A DNA stretch of 64,000 nt, from positions 229,895,578 to 229,959,577 of the forward strand of contig OY821517.1 in NCBI GenBank assembly GCA_963682025.1, read 5' to 3'. This DNA comes from Cordilura impudica. Lineage: Eukaryota; Arthropoda; Insecta; Diptera; Scathophagidae. The notes below the pieces were generated by a model, which made no database searches, had not been told where the DNA came from, and saw nothing but the letters and a program-made list of their open reading frames with translations. Made by a program: the position numbers and the translations under genes. Shown here piece after piece: positions 22,172-34,009 of this stretch. The first letter of the stretch is position 1; each line of letters starts with the position of its first letter.

Positions 22172-22321
22172 CAGCTTAATTGGTGGTCCCGATTACAAAC
22201 TAATCTATCAATAAGCACAATCAGCTTAATTGGTGGTCCCGATTATAAACTAATCTATCAATAAGCACAATCAGTTTAATTGGTGGTCCCGATTACAAAC
22301 TAATCTATCAATAAGCACAAT
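22172..22321 (+). repeat. Three 50-bp tandem repeats in the TE2 leader, copy A
   Basis: Three head-to-tail 50-bp units, each with TTAATTGGTGGTCCCGATTA and ending AAGCACAAT. The same three units are in copy B at 29261-29410. They lie between primer site and first ORF, where packaging or translation control elements would be expected; the function is unknown. Confidence 0.85.
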
Positions 22322-22776
22322 CAGTTTCAAAAGAAGTCGTCACAAAAAAAAAAAAATATAATAAATTTTCTTCAAATAAGGCTTACATTAATGATGAATC
22401 AGGTTTAGCTAAGAAACCTGCAACGGCAGCAAGGACATCTACAACAAAACACAAGGATGATCGCGGCCACAAGCGCTGCAATCAACCTAAAATCTTCGTT
22501 TTTCTCTCTTAAATATTATTTTTTTTAACGGAAGATCGCGGCCACAAGTGCTGCAATCAACCAAATTTTATTTTATTATTTTGACAATATTTTTTGGAGA
22601 AAAGGAATAACTAATAAAACAGTGTACAAAATAATTTTTTTTATTTTATAAATTTTTTTTTGAATATGAAATTATTAATTAAAGGAGATTTTTTTTAAAT
22701 CCAATTATCAGTTTTTAATTGAATTTTTTTTATTTCTTTTGTGAGGTAGTTTTAGTTTTTTTGTCTTATTGTGAAA

Positions 22777-23487
22777 ATGGGAAAACACCAATCAAAGATT
22801 GACAGACCTAATGCTAACATAGTCAATGAAATAGAAATGACACAATCATCTTCCAACACGGACACTTACTTTATAATACTAATAATAATTACATCAGCAC
22901 AATTAGCTACAATTTTATATCAATTGCACAAGAAATCACTAAGGAAAAACTATTTTAGAGACGCATCGGTAGCAAATCATTTGGACAAATTTAAGATGGA
23001 TCAGACTAAAGTCGGACCAAAGAGACTGACCATACAAGAATATACAAAAAGACAACCACAATACAAGAAACTACAAAAAGCAGAGGAGAAACTAACAAAT
23101 ATTCCCAAAATAGGCTTTCCGGCAATAAGGAAAATTATAGAAAGTATAGGCTACGATAGAGAATTGGAAGACAGTAATGAAAATAGATTTAATGTGGATA
23201 TCCCCAGGGACTTCATAGAAATCGACATAAATAGTACAACCATTGAAATTAATAGGGATCAAACTGAAAATGAGCATACCCCTATAGGAGAAAAGACAAA
23301 GAAGAAGAAAAATAAAAGAGGAGGAGTAATAAAACGAATGAGGAACGAGTCTAGGAAATTAAGACAAAAGATTGAACAGCTCGCGGTAGGAACTCCTGAG
23401 TACTCTAAGGTACAGGAGGAACATTTTAAACTAAATTTGGAACTCAAGAAGACTAAGGAAATAAGAAAAAATAATAAGGATGACTAG
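22777..23487 (+). CDS. TE2 accessory ORF a, copy A (236 aa; putative N-myristoylated membrane protein)
   Basis: The first ATG at 22777 gives MGKHQSK, which fits the N-myristoylation rule (G at 2, S at 6). A hydrophobic segment follows at about residues 29-46 (FIILIIITSAQLATILYQL), then a basic, Lys/Glu-rich probably coiled-coil tail (KTKKKKNKRGG near residue 175). No known domain is recognised. Copy B (29956-30666) keeps the frame open with only a handful of changes. The stop overlaps the start of ORF b in ATGACTAG. Confidence 0.6.
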   Translation: MGKHQSKIDRPNANIVNEIEMTQSSSNTDTYFIILIIITSAQLATILYQLHKKSLRKNYFRDASVANHLDKFKMDQTKVGPKRLTIQEYTKRQPQYKKLQKAEEKLTNIPKIGFPAIRKIIESIGYDRELEDSNENRFNVDIPRDFIEIDINSTTIEINRDQTENEHTPIGEKTKKKKNKRGGVIKRMRNESRKLRQKIEQLAVGTPEYSKVQEEHFKLNLELKKTKEIRKNNKDD

Positions 23488-23719
23488 ACGGACCAGAAAA
23501 TATATCGACGCCAAACTGAATAGGCCCTACTCGGAATTCAAACCATTGACCAAAGAGGAACATGAAAACCAGTCAAAAATACTGGATATAGTAGATAAGG
23601 AAATACTAAGATTAGCCCAGGAGGGATATTTTACAAACGGGGTAGAAGACTTTAGACCCCCGGAATACAGACCCGAAAGATATAGACCCAAAGGGGCCGA
23701 GTCAATGGAGAACATTTAA
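23480..23719 (+). CDS. TE2 accessory ORF b, copy A (79 aa)
   Basis: Starts MTRRTRKYIDAKLNRPYSEF; acidic middle; Pro/Arg-rich end (RPPEYRPERYRPKGAE). It overlaps ORF a by 8 nt, an arrangement suited to termination-reinitiation. The frame is identical and open in both TE2 copies. Not recognised. Confidence 0.5.
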   Translation: MTRRTRKYIDAKLNRPYSEFKPLTKEEHENQSKILDIVDKEILRLAQEGYFTNGVEDFRPPEYRPERYRPKGAESMENI

Positions 23720-23845
23720 AAAAAAATAATAAATAATAAATCACTTGACATTACATTTCAGTATATCCTTTGATGGATTATCAAGGAGGATTAACTGAAT
23801 ATATGGACACTAAAGTTGCAAATAAAGTGTCATTAATAGAATATT

Positions 23846-25054
23846 ATGAATGACAAATGGGAACTAATTATAGCCAACATACAATTTTTTCATGAGGACT
23901 TCAAAAAGTCATATAAATGTATAAATAAAAATATCTATATTAAAGACGAAACAGTAAAGAAACACTTGAAGGCATTAATAGAAAATTACAACAATATATC
24001 AAGACTAGTTTCGAAATATAAACTAGATTATACGAAGGAACATCTGAAAATAGTAGTTGACATATTTTGGGACGTTAGAGATAGATTGGTGAAAATATAC
24101 GCCAAATAAGGTATAAGGGAGAATATACCACACGATTACACGGAGAAAATTAAATTAAACATTGACAAAATAATCATAATAAGTGCCAAACTAGGTTCCG
24201 AGACAATTGAGGAGGAAGATTCAAACGATAAGGGCGACACAGAAACGGAAGTTAAAAATTTAATAGAAGAAGTAATCAATAAAGTAATAGCAAAAGAGGA
24301 ACTAAATATGGCCCAAACAGTGGAACAATTCGTGGATACTGCGTCCAAATTCATTTCGGACTACGATGGAGACGTGAAAAACCTACAGAGCTTCATCGAT
24401 GGTCTGATAATGATTGACCAACTAAAAGGAGCCCACGAAATGATAGCTATTTCACTTATTAAGACAAAGCTAAAGGGAACTGCCCGACAATTCATCACAG
24501 ATGAAACAACTATAGTACAAATTAAAGAAAAATTACAAAGATCAATAAAAGGCGAACCTGTTGGTGGACTAATTGCCAAGCTTATGAACATACAGCAAAG
24601 GAATAAAACGGCCAACGCATACATTAGTGAAGTAGAAGATTTGGCGAAAAGGATTCATAATGCCTACATTTCGGACGGAGTACCACCAGCAGCAGCCAAA
24701 TAATATACCACAAAAGCAGCAGTAAATGCTATAGTGGCAAATTGTAACAATGATAATATCAAACTCATCATGAAAGCGGGTCAGTATAGACAACAGAACA
24801 GATCATATAATGGCAATGGCAACAAAAATTTCCGAAATAATGACAATAATTGGCACCAAAGTCGCCAAGGTACCTATAAGGGAAATAACGATTCCAGAGG
24901 TAGAAATAGACATAACTACATGAACAATGGAAATCGAAGACAACAGGAAAATACAGAACATAACTATCAATTTACGAACCACTATAGAGGTCGGGGCCGT
25001 CAAGTCCGACCAAAAGAGAGTACAATCAATACGGGTTCGGAAAACCAGGAATAG
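23846..25054 (+). pseudogene. TE2 gag, copy A (broken)
   Basis: Homologous to the intact gag at 31025-32314. Stops at 24107 (TAA for TAT) and 24701 (TAA for GAA), plus an 81-nt in-frame deletion after 24789, inactivate it. The C-terminus is Asn/Arg/Gly-rich without a CCHC knuckle, as in mdg1/412-type Gag. Confidence 0.85.
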
Positions 25055-25119
25055 CCTCTGGGGGAAAAAGAAAAATATATATGTATAAATTAAACTTAAG
25101 CTTTGGTGTGTTTGTAAAA

Positions 25120-27593
25120 TTTTACAATTAACATACAAAACAAATTCTTGTTTTACTTGTGGATACAGGAGCAGACATATGTCTGATAAAAAAAAAAACC
25201 TTGGAGAAAATAATTTTATCAACAAACAGGAAATAACAACGATTAGTGCATAGGCGAAGGAACCATTAAGTCAATAGGTTCAACCGATCTGGAAATTTGC
25301 AGGGAGGATTTCATAATACCTCATGAATTTCATGTGGTACACAATGACTTCCCAATACCATGTAGCGGAATCATAGGGATGAATTATTTGAAAACTTTTA
25401 ATTGTAGCATTGATTTCATGGAGAACAAAGAGTGTCTTGTCATGAGACCTAAAAATTTTCGAACCCTAACAATTCCGATACACCACACATACGATAATGA
25501 TTACGTCGTTATACCAGCAAGGGCTCAGGTAATACGCAAGATACAATTTAATACACAGCATGAGGAACTACTGGCGTTGAACCAAGAAATAAAACCAGGC
25601 GTATACATTGCAAATACGTTGGCTCAAGGCAATAACGCTTATGTCAGAATTCTTAATACTAACAAAGAAAACATGACGATAAATATTAATAACATCCAAA
25701 CGGAGAATTTAAACGAGTATGATATTATATATCCTGTTACTGACCAAAAAAGCGACAATAGGACGGATAAAATTTTGGAAAAATTATCGAAAAATTTCCC
25801 TAAGGAATTCGAGTGTGAACTGACAACATTATGCTCGGATTATTCTGATATATTTGCTTTAGAAACAGAAATGATAACCACAAACAATTTTTACAAACAA
25901 CATTTAAGACTGGGTGATAACACACCAACATATATAAAAAATTATAGAATCCCACATTCACAAAAATTAGAAGTATAAAAACAAGTAGGAAAGTTAATAG
26001 ACGATGATATTATAGAACCATCAACGTCAGAGTACAACAGCCTATTGCTAATTGTACCAAAAAAGGCACTCCCAAATTCAACGGAGAAGAGGTGGAGATT
26101 GGTCGTAGATTACCGCCAGGTAAATAAAAAATTATTAGCTGATAAATTCCCTCTCCCAAGAATAGAGGACATTCTTGATCAATTGGGTAGAGCAAAGTAC
26201 TTTTCGTGCCTTGACTTAATGTCATTCATTTTGCCATTGTTTATTGAAACATGGCAAAATGAAAATAGGAAAAATATTAATAAATGATTTATTTGCTAAA
26301 GAGAAAATTGACTTCGGACAATTATTCTCCAGGTTAGAATCACTAACCGGCAAATATAAAGTAAATAAAGTACGAATGGCACCTAATGAGAAAATTTTCG
26401 AAATTGTCTCAATGCAAGATTTTAAGGCCAAGGGCAATATATTTTTGGATAAATTAAGAGTAGCGCTACTCCCAAAGGTGACCAAGCTGAATGATAAAAA
26501 TGAAATAAATAAGATATTGAAGCAATATCATGATGATCCCATACAAGGAGGTCATTCAGGCATAACAAGGACAATTGGAAAGATTAGACGATATTTCTAC
26601 TGGCCGAAAATGATCAAGTCGGTTTCTGATTACATAAGATCTTGTAGGAAATGTCAAGAATCCAAAACTATTAGACATACAAAAATACCAATGACTATAA
26701 CGGATACTCCGATCGATGCTTTCGATACGGTCTTGGTAGATACGATTGGACCACTCCCAAGGACGGAAGATGGTTTTGAATATGCAGTCACCATTATATG
26801 TGACATGACAAAATATCTGGTAACAGTGCCAGTACGCGATAAAAGCGCGAAAACAGTATCCAAAGCTATATTTGAATCATTTATCTTGGCTTATGGCCCT
26901 ATGAGGACGCTCATTACGGACATGGGTACAGAATACAAGAACAGTATTTTGAATGAGATATGCAAATATATGAAAATTAAGAAGGTAACTTCTACGGCAC
27001 ACCACCATCAAACGCTAGGAACGGTGGAAAGAAGCCATAGAACTTTCAACGAATATGTACGTTCCTACATATCTGTTGAAAGAGATGATTGGGATGAATG
27101 GCTAAAGTACTTTACGTACTGTTTTAACACAACACCTTCAGAGGCCCACGGATACTGCCCTTTTGAATTAGTGTTCGGAAGAATCCCATATGGATTCAAT
27201 AGACTTAACAACAAAGATAGAATAGATCCTATATATAATATAGAAGATTATAGTAAGGAAATAAAATATAGGTTAAAAGTAGCACGTAAGAGAGCTAGAG
27301 ATAAGATCATTAGGAATAAGCAAAACAATAAGAATTATTATGATAAGAATATAAAGGAATTAGATATAAAAATAGGAGAAAAGGTATTACTTAGAAAAGA
27401 AACAGGACATAAACTAGAAAGTAAATATATAGGACCTTATACAGTAGAAAGTTTAGAAAATAACGGAAATATAATAATAAGATCACAAAAGGACAACAAA
27501 AAAACAATAAGTACACAAAAACAGATTAAAATTATATTCCTAAAACTAAAAAAAAAAAAGGGAAAAAGTCGTGTAATATCTAATCATTTCTAA
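25120..27593 (+). pseudogene. TE2 pol, copy A (RT/RNase H deleted)
   Basis: A protease-like LVDTGAD lies near 25150. The frame 25334-25978 is the protease-RT linker and ends at an extra stop (TAA for GAA). RT starts at about 26045 (RRW/RRR-LVVDYRQVNKKLL, FPLPRIEDIL) and stops abruptly after CLDLMS at 26223. Compared with copy B, 33462-about 34630 is missing, which removes the YMDD box and all of RNase H. The frame 26244-27593 then carries a full integrase core: HHCC zinc region, VDTIGPLP, ITDMGTEYK and the H-Q-T-L-G-T-V-E-R-S block. Confidence 0.85.
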
Positions 27594-28674
27594 TACCTCC
27601 AGAATCTAATTGAACACAAAATAAAATCTCCAATTAATTAATAAAATCACATATATACGTATTATTTAATAAACTATTACAATAACATTTTTTATATATA
27701 CGAGAATCTTATAAATATAAATAATAATGATGTTTAACAAAATTTATATAAAATATTTTAAATCTCCAAATAACAATAATGAAAATTTAAAAAAAAAATA
27801 TAATTAATTGTTAATTTTAATTTTTTTAAATTTAATTTTTAAATTTAATTTTTAAATTTTTTTTCCCATCCAAATCAATTGGATTAGAACTAAGATAAAA
27901 TTATTTTCTAAATAAAATATTTAATTACAATTAATAAACTCAAATATGTACGAGTATATACATATGTATCATTTACTAAATTACTATAAGAATACATCCA
28001 CAAAATTAATATGAAATAATTAAATACTGTAAATTAAATTAACTTAACTTTTGAAATTAATCATATATTTTTGTATTATTTACTAAGTTACTATAAAAAT
28101 AAATGCAAAAAAATTAATATACTTTTGAAATTAATAATGAATATTGCAGACAGCAAATAGTTTATTAAAATGAATGATAGGATCATTCTAATTAAAACGG
28201 GAGGTGGCATAGCCATCCCATAATATATGTTAATTAAATAATTTTAAAATATAACAAATAATCATTTTAAATACATGTAAATTAAATAATCTCGAAATAT
28301 ATACTAAAATAAATAACCATTAAAACAATTATTCTACCACTAAACAATCTTATTATTTTACTATATTTTTATTGAAAAACAATAACGTTAATTTAATAAT
28401 CCTATTGTAATTATTTCTAAGCAAAACAATAAATATATTCATTTTCAAAGGAACCGGACATTATAATCCTATACTAAATTCAAATCAAATTACTTAGCTT
28501 TAATAAATTTAATTTTAGTAATAAATAAGACAAGAAAATACATAATCATGCAAATTTATATATCATTATCATTTTTAACATATGTTAAACTCCTGAACAT
28601 ATCAAGCGCAGAAATCCAGAAAATACGATAACTAATTCTATGAATGACAAGATCATTCAAATTAAAAAGGGAGG
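27594..28674 (+). other. TE2 3' non-coding region with polypurine tracts, copy A
   Basis: 1.1 kb of A/T-rich DNA without ORFs. It ends in AATTAAAAAGGGAGG (28660-28674), the polypurine tract next to LTR b. A very similar 38-nt segment ending AAAACGGGAGG lies at 28172-28206, about 469 bp upstream. Confidence 0.7.
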
Positions 28675-29146
28675 TGTAGCGTAATTGCATTCATAAATTG
28701 GACGATAACTTTATTTAGTCACTAATAAATGTTGTTGTCCAAAATATGTGCAATCACAAACATTCGCTGACGCGGAAGTACATTAAAGTTCACTGTCCAT
28801 ACGTTGTGCATTGAACTATTCATGTATATACAACTGCCGATACAGCGAATGTATTGTGCAATAAACATTAACACCATACCACGCAATTGTTGTTGCGTGT
28901 TGACTTGATTTCTGCTGTGTTATGAATTCGGAGTATAACACAGAGAAATACAATAATCATGTGTATGTATGTTTTTAGGTATTTTTATACTCAATCAATA
29001 AAACTATGTAAAAACTTTTTAGAATAAAAAAAGAATTGAAATAATAAATAATCAATTAATCATTGGACACGAAACTGAAGAGGTGTTTTTATTTTAATTA
29101 AACTTACTGCTTTAACTTATATAAATAAAGGAGGTTTGACCGTTCA
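28675..29146 (+). repeat. TE2 LTR b (shared middle LTR)
   Basis: 472 bp. It serves as 3' LTR of copy A and 5' LTR of copy B; a polypurine tract precedes it and a primer site follows it. Confidence 0.85.
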
Positions 29147-29160
29147 TGGCGACCGTGACA
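29147..29160 (+). promoter_or_regulatory. TE2 primer binding site, copy B
   Basis: TGGCGACCGTGACA immediately after LTR b, as at 22060. Confidence 0.85.
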
Positions 29161-29260
29161 GGTGTGAAATCAACAGAAGACATGCAACAGTATATAATTC
29201 AAGAAACTTTCCAGTCGGTTTCCCAAAAGATGATAATGTTTGTAACTTCCTCGAAGGTGG

Positions 29261-29410
29261 CAGCTTAATTGGTGGTCCCGATTACAAACTAATCTATCAA
29301 TAAGCACAATCAGCTTAATTGGTGGTCCCGATTATAAACTAATCTATCAATAAGCACAATCAGTTTAAGTGGTGGTCCCGATTACAAGCTAATCTATCAA
29401 TAAGCACAAT
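29261..29410 (+). repeat. Three 50-bp tandem repeats in the TE2 leader, copy B
   Basis: Same three units as 22172-22321 with a few substitutions. After this point copy B has about 95 bp not present in copy A (around 29535-29630), beside the repeated GATCGCGGCCACAAG motifs. Confidence 0.85.
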
Positions 29411-29955
29411 CAGTTTCAAAAGAAGTCGTCACAAAAAAAAATATAATAAATTTTCTTCAAATAAGGCTTACATTAATGATGAATCAGGTTTAGCTAAGAA
29501 ACTTGCAACGGCAGCAAGGACATCTACAACAAAACGAGGGGTTTTGCCCGATTCATTATGACTACAACAACAGCGGCCACAACAAGGACGAAGTTTTCAT
29601 AAGTATTTGTAGTTTTATTTTATAAACAAGGATGATCGCGGCCACAAGCGCTGCAATCAACCTAAAATCTTTGTTTTTCTCTCTTAAATATTATTTTTTT
29701 TAACGGAAGATCGCGGCCACAAGTGCTGCAATCAACCAATTTTTATTTTATTATTTTGACAATATTTTTTTGAGAAAAGGAATAACTAATAAACCAGTGT
29801 ACAAAATAATTTTTTTTATTTTATAAATTTTTTTTTTAATATGAAATTATTAATTAAAGGAGATTTTTTTTAAATCCAATTATCAGTTTTCAATTGAATT
29901 TTTTTTTTATTTCTTTTGTGAGGTAGTTTTAGTTTTTTTTTGTCTTATTGTGAAA

Positions 29956-30666
29956 ATGGGAAAACACCAATCAAAGATTGACAGACCTAATGCTAACATA
30001 GTCAATGAAATAGAAATGACACAATCATCTTCCAACACGGACACTTACTTGATAATACTAATAATAATTACATCAGCACAATTAGCTACAATTTTATATC
30101 AATTGCACAAGAAATCATTAAGGAAAAACTATTTTAGAGACGCATCGGTAGCAAATCATTTGGACAAATTTAAGATGGATCAGAATAAAGTCGGACCAAA
30201 GAGACTGACCATACAAGAATATAGAAAAAGACAACCCCAATACAAGAAACTACAAAAAGCAGAGGAGAAACTAACAAATATTCCCAAAATAGGCTTTGCG
30301 GCAATAAGGAAAATTATAGAAAGTATAGGCTACGATAGAGAATTGGAAGACAGTAATGAAAATAGATTTAATGTGGATATCCCCAGGGACTTCATAGAAA
30401 TCGACATAAATAGTACAACCATTGAAATTAATAGGGATCAAACTGAAAATGAGCATACCCCTATAGGAGAAAAGACAAAGAAGAAGAAAAATAAAAGAGG
30501 AGGAGTAATAAAACGAATGAGGAACGAGTCTAGGAAATTAAGACAAAAGATTGAACAGCTCGCGGTAGGAACTCCTGAGTACTCTAAGGTACAGGAGGAA
30601 CATTTTAAACTAAATTTGGAACTCAAGAAGACTAAGGAAATAAGAAAAAATAATAAGGATGACTAG
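29956..30666 (+). CDS. TE2 accessory ORF a, copy B
   Basis: 236 aa, same MGKHQSK start and single hydrophobic segment as copy A (22777-23487); differences include Y-F to Y-L, T to N and P to A. It stays open, and it overlaps ORF b by ATGACTAG. Confidence 0.6.
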   Translation: MGKHQSKIDRPNANIVNEIEMTQSSSNTDTYLIILIIITSAQLATILYQLHKKSLRKNYFRDASVANHLDKFKMDQNKVGPKRLTIQEYRKRQPQYKKLQKAEEKLTNIPKIGFAAIRKIIESIGYDRELEDSNENRFNVDIPRDFIEIDINSTTIEINRDQTENEHTPIGEKTKKKKNKRGGVIKRMRNESRKLRQKIEQLAVGTPEYSKVQEEHFKLNLELKKTKEIRKNNKDD

Positions 30667-30898
30667 ACGGACCAGAAAATATATCGACGCCAAACTGAAT
30701 AGGCCCTACTCGGAATTCAAACCATTGACCAAAGAGGAACATGAAAACCAGTCAAAAATACTGGATATAGTAGATAAGGAAATACTAAGATTAGCCCAGG
30801 AGGGATATTTTACAAACGGGGTAGAAGACTTTAGACCCCCGGAATACAGACCCGAAAGATATAGACCCAAAGGGGCCGAGTCAATGGAGAACATTTAA
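30659..30898 (+). CDS. TE2 accessory ORF b, copy B
   Basis: 79 aa, identical in protein sequence to the frame at 23480-23719 and in the same 8-nt overlap. Confidence 0.5.
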   Translation: MTRRTRKYIDAKLNRPYSEFKPLTKEEHENQSKILDIVDKEILRLAQEGYFTNGVEDFRPPEYRPERYRPKGAESMENI

Positions 30899-31024
30899 AA
30901 AAAAATAATAAATAATAAATCACTTGACATTACATTTCAGTATATCCTTTGATGGATTATCAAGGAGGATTAACTGAATATATGGACACTAAAGTTGCAA
31001 ATAAAGTGCAATTAATAGAATATT

Positions 31025-32314
31025 ATGAATGACAAATGGGAACTAATTATAGCCAACATACAATTTTTTCATGAGGACTTCAAAAAGTCATATAAATGTA
31101 TAAATAAAAATATCTATATTAAAGACGAAACAGTAAAGAAACACTTGAAGGCATTAATAGAAAATTACAACAATATATCAAGACTAGTTTCGAAATATAA
31201 ACTAGATTATACGAAGGAACATCTGAAAATAGTAGTTGACATATTTTGGGACGTTAGAGATAGATTGGTGAAAATATACGCCAAATATGGTATAAGGGAG
31301 AATATACCACACGATTACACGGAGCAAATTAAATTAAACATTGACAAAATAATCATAATAAGTGTCAAACTAGGTTCCGAGACAATTGAGGAGGAAGATT
31401 CAAACGATAAGGGCGACACAGAAACGGAAGTTAAAAATTTTTTAGAAGAAGTAATCAATAAAGTAATAGCAAAAGAGGAACTAAATATGGCCCAAACAGT
31501 GGAACAATTCGTGGATACTGCGTCCAAATTCATTTCGGACTACGATGGAGACGTGAAAAACCTACAGAGCTTCATCGATGGTCTGATAATGATTGACCAA
31601 CTAAAAGGAGCCCACGAAATGATAGCTATTTCACTTATTAAGACAAAGCTAAAGGGAACTGCCCGACAATTCATCACAGATGAAACAACTATAGTACAAA
31701 TTAAAGAAAAATTACAAAGATCAATAAAAAGCGAACCTGTTGGTGGACTAATTGCCAAGCTTATGAACATACAGCAAAGGAATAAAACGGCCAACGCATA
31801 CATTAGTGAAGTAGAAGATTTGGCGAAAAGGATTCATAATGCCTACATTTCGGACGGAGTACCACCAGCAGCAGCCAAAGAATATACCACAAAAGCAGCA
31901 GTAAATGCTATAGTGGCAAATTGTAACAATGATAATATCAAACTCATCATGAAAGCGGGTCAGTTTTCTTCATTAGACCAAGCTATTCAAAAATTTATTG
32001 AAACATGCACCGAAACAACGGGAAGCAAAGATACTGTGTTGTACTATAGACAACAGAACAGATCATATAATGACAATGGCAACAAAAATTTCCGAAATAA
32101 TGACAATAATTGGCACCAAAGTCGCCAAGGTACCTATAAGGGAAATAACGATTCCAGAGGTAGAAATAGACACAACTACATGAACAATGGAAATCGAAGA
32201 CAACAGGAAAATACAGAACATAACTATCAATTTACGAACCACTATAGAGGTCGGGGCCGTCAAGTCCGACCAAAAAAGAGTACAATCAATACGGGTTCGG
32301 AAAACCAGGAATAG
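31025..32314 (+). CDS. gag: TE2 gag, copy B (429 aa, intact frame)
   Basis: Long open frame between the accessory ORFs and pol. The N-terminal half (from MNDKWELIIANIQFF) is helical. The centre (about residues 155-320) has the retrotransposon capsid pattern MAQTVEQFVDTASKFISDYD, IAISLIKTKLKGTARQFI and VSEV/ISEVEDLAKRI. The C-terminal 100 residues are Asn/Arg/Gly/Gln-rich (RNDNN-, RGR-type), suited to nucleic-acid binding without a zinc knuckle. A second in-frame ATG at 31487 starts the capsid part. Confidence 0.8.
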   Translation: MNDKWELIIANIQFFHEDFKKSYKCINKNIYIKDETVKKHLKALIENYNNISRLVSKYKLDYTKEHLKIVVDIFWDVRDRLVKIYAKYGIRENIPHDYTEQIKLNIDKIIIISVKLGSETIEEEDSNDKGDTETEVKNFLEEVINKVIAKEELNMAQTVEQFVDTASKFISDYDGDVKNLQSFIDGLIMIDQLKGAHEMIAISLIKTKLKGTARQFITDETTIVQIKEKLQRSIKSEPVGGLIAKLMNIQQRNKTANAYISEVEDLAKRIHNAYISDGVPPAAAKEYTTKAAVNAIVANCNNDNIKLIMKAGQFSSLDQAIQKFIETCTETTGSKDTVLYYRQQNRSYNDNGNKNFRNNDNNWHQSRQGTYKGNNDSRGRNRHNYMNNGNRRQQENTEHNYQFTNHYRGRGRQVRPKKSTINTGSENQE

Positions 32315-32389
32315 CCTCTGGGGGAAAAAGAAATATATATATGTATAAATTAAACTTAAGCTTTGGTGTGTTTGTAAAATTTTACAATT

Positions 32390-34009
32390 AACATACAAAA
32401 CAAATTCTTGTTTTACTTGTGGATACAGGAGCAGACATGTCTGATAAAAAAAGAAAACCTTGGAGAAAATAATTTTATCAACAAACGGGAAATAACAACG
32501 ATTAGTGCATAGGCGAAGGAACCATTTAGTCAATAGGTTCAACCGATCTGGAAATTTGCAGGGAGGATTTCATAATACCTCATGAATTTCATGTGGTACA
32601 CAATGACTTCCCAATACCATGTAGCGGAATCATAGGGATGAATTATTTGAAAACTTTTAATTGTAGCATTGATTTCATGGAGAACAAAGAGTGTCTTGTC
32701 ATGAGACCTAAAAATTTTCGAACCCTAACAATTCCGATACACCACACATACGATAATGATTACGTCGTTATACCAGCAAGGGCTCAGGTAATACGCAAGA
32801 TACAATTTAATACACAGCATGAGGAACTACTGGTGTTGAACCAAGAAATAAAACCAGGCGTATACATTGCAAATACGTTGGCTCAAGGCAATAACGCTTA
32901 TGTCAGAATTCTTAATACTAACAAAGAAAACATGACGATAAATATTAATAACATCCAAACGGAGAATTTAAACGAGTATGATATTATATATCCTGTTACT
33001 GACCAAAAAAGCGACAATAGGACGGATAAAATTTTGGAAAAATTATCGAAAAATTTCCCTAAGGAGTTCGAGTGTGAACTGACAACATTATGCTCGGATT
33101 ATCTGATATATTTGCTTTAAAAACAGAAATGATAACCACAAACAATTTTTACAAACAACATTTAAGACTGGGTGAAAATTATAGAATCCCACATTCACAA
33201 AAATTAGAAGTAGAAAAACAAGTAGGAAAGTTAATAGACGATGATATTATAGAACCATCAACGTCAGAGTACAACAGCACATTGCTAATTGTACAAAAAA
33301 AGGCACTCCCAAATTCAACGGAGAAAAGGAGGAGATTGGTCGTAGATTACCGCCAGGTAAATAAAAAATTATTAGCTGATAAATTCCCTCTCCCAAGAAT
33401 AGAGGACATTCTTGACCAATTGGGTAGAGCAAAGTACTTTTCGTGCCTTGACTTAATGTCAGGCTTCCATCAAATTGAGTTACATGAGGATTCAAGAGAC
33501 ATTACATCATTTTCAACTGAAAATGGCTCTTATCGCTTCAAACGACTTCCATACGGGCTAAAGATAGCTCCAAATTCATTTCAGCGTATGATGACTCTAG
33601 CATTCACTGGTTTAAGGCCATCCCAGGCGTTTAAATATATGGATGATTTAGTTGTGTTAGGCTGCTCTGCGAAACACATGTTGAACAACTTAACGGACGT
33701 TTTCAATCTTTGCCGAAAACACAATCTAAAGTTGCATCCTGAAAAATGTACGTTTTTCATGCACGAGGTTACTTACCTAGGGCATAAGTGCACCAATGAG
33801 GGCATTCTACCGGATGATGGAAAGTACTCAGCAATTAAACATTACCCAGTACCATCGAATGCGGATGAAGCTAGAAGATTCATTGCTTTCTGTAACTATT
33901 ACAGAAGGTTTATTAGCAATTTCGCTGATTACTCCCGTCATATAATAGGACTTACGAGAAAAGGTGCAGAATTCCGTTGGACGGCCGAATGCCAACAGGC
34001 TTTTGAATA
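32390..34009 (+). pseudogene. TE2 pol, copy B: protease and reverse transcriptase
   Basis: A protease-like LVDTGAD sits near 32420 in a disturbed frame. The linker frame 32593-33120 ends after a 1-nt deletion near 33103. RT frame 33090-34010: RRRLVVDYRQVNKKLL, CLDLMSGFHQIELHEDSRDI (catalytic D), RFKRLPYGLKIAPNSFQRMM, YMDDLVVLG (catalytic DD at about 33636-33650), LHPEKCTFF and EARRFIAFCNYYRRFI. This is a complete gypsy-type RT. It ends at a TAA (for CAA) at 34007-34009 just before RNase H. Confidence 0.85.

Noticed and set aside
22771..22776. GTG start for TE2 ORF a
   Set aside because: The ATG at 22777 is the natural eukaryotic start and gives a myristoylation motif; the extra two residues come from a non-ATG codon.
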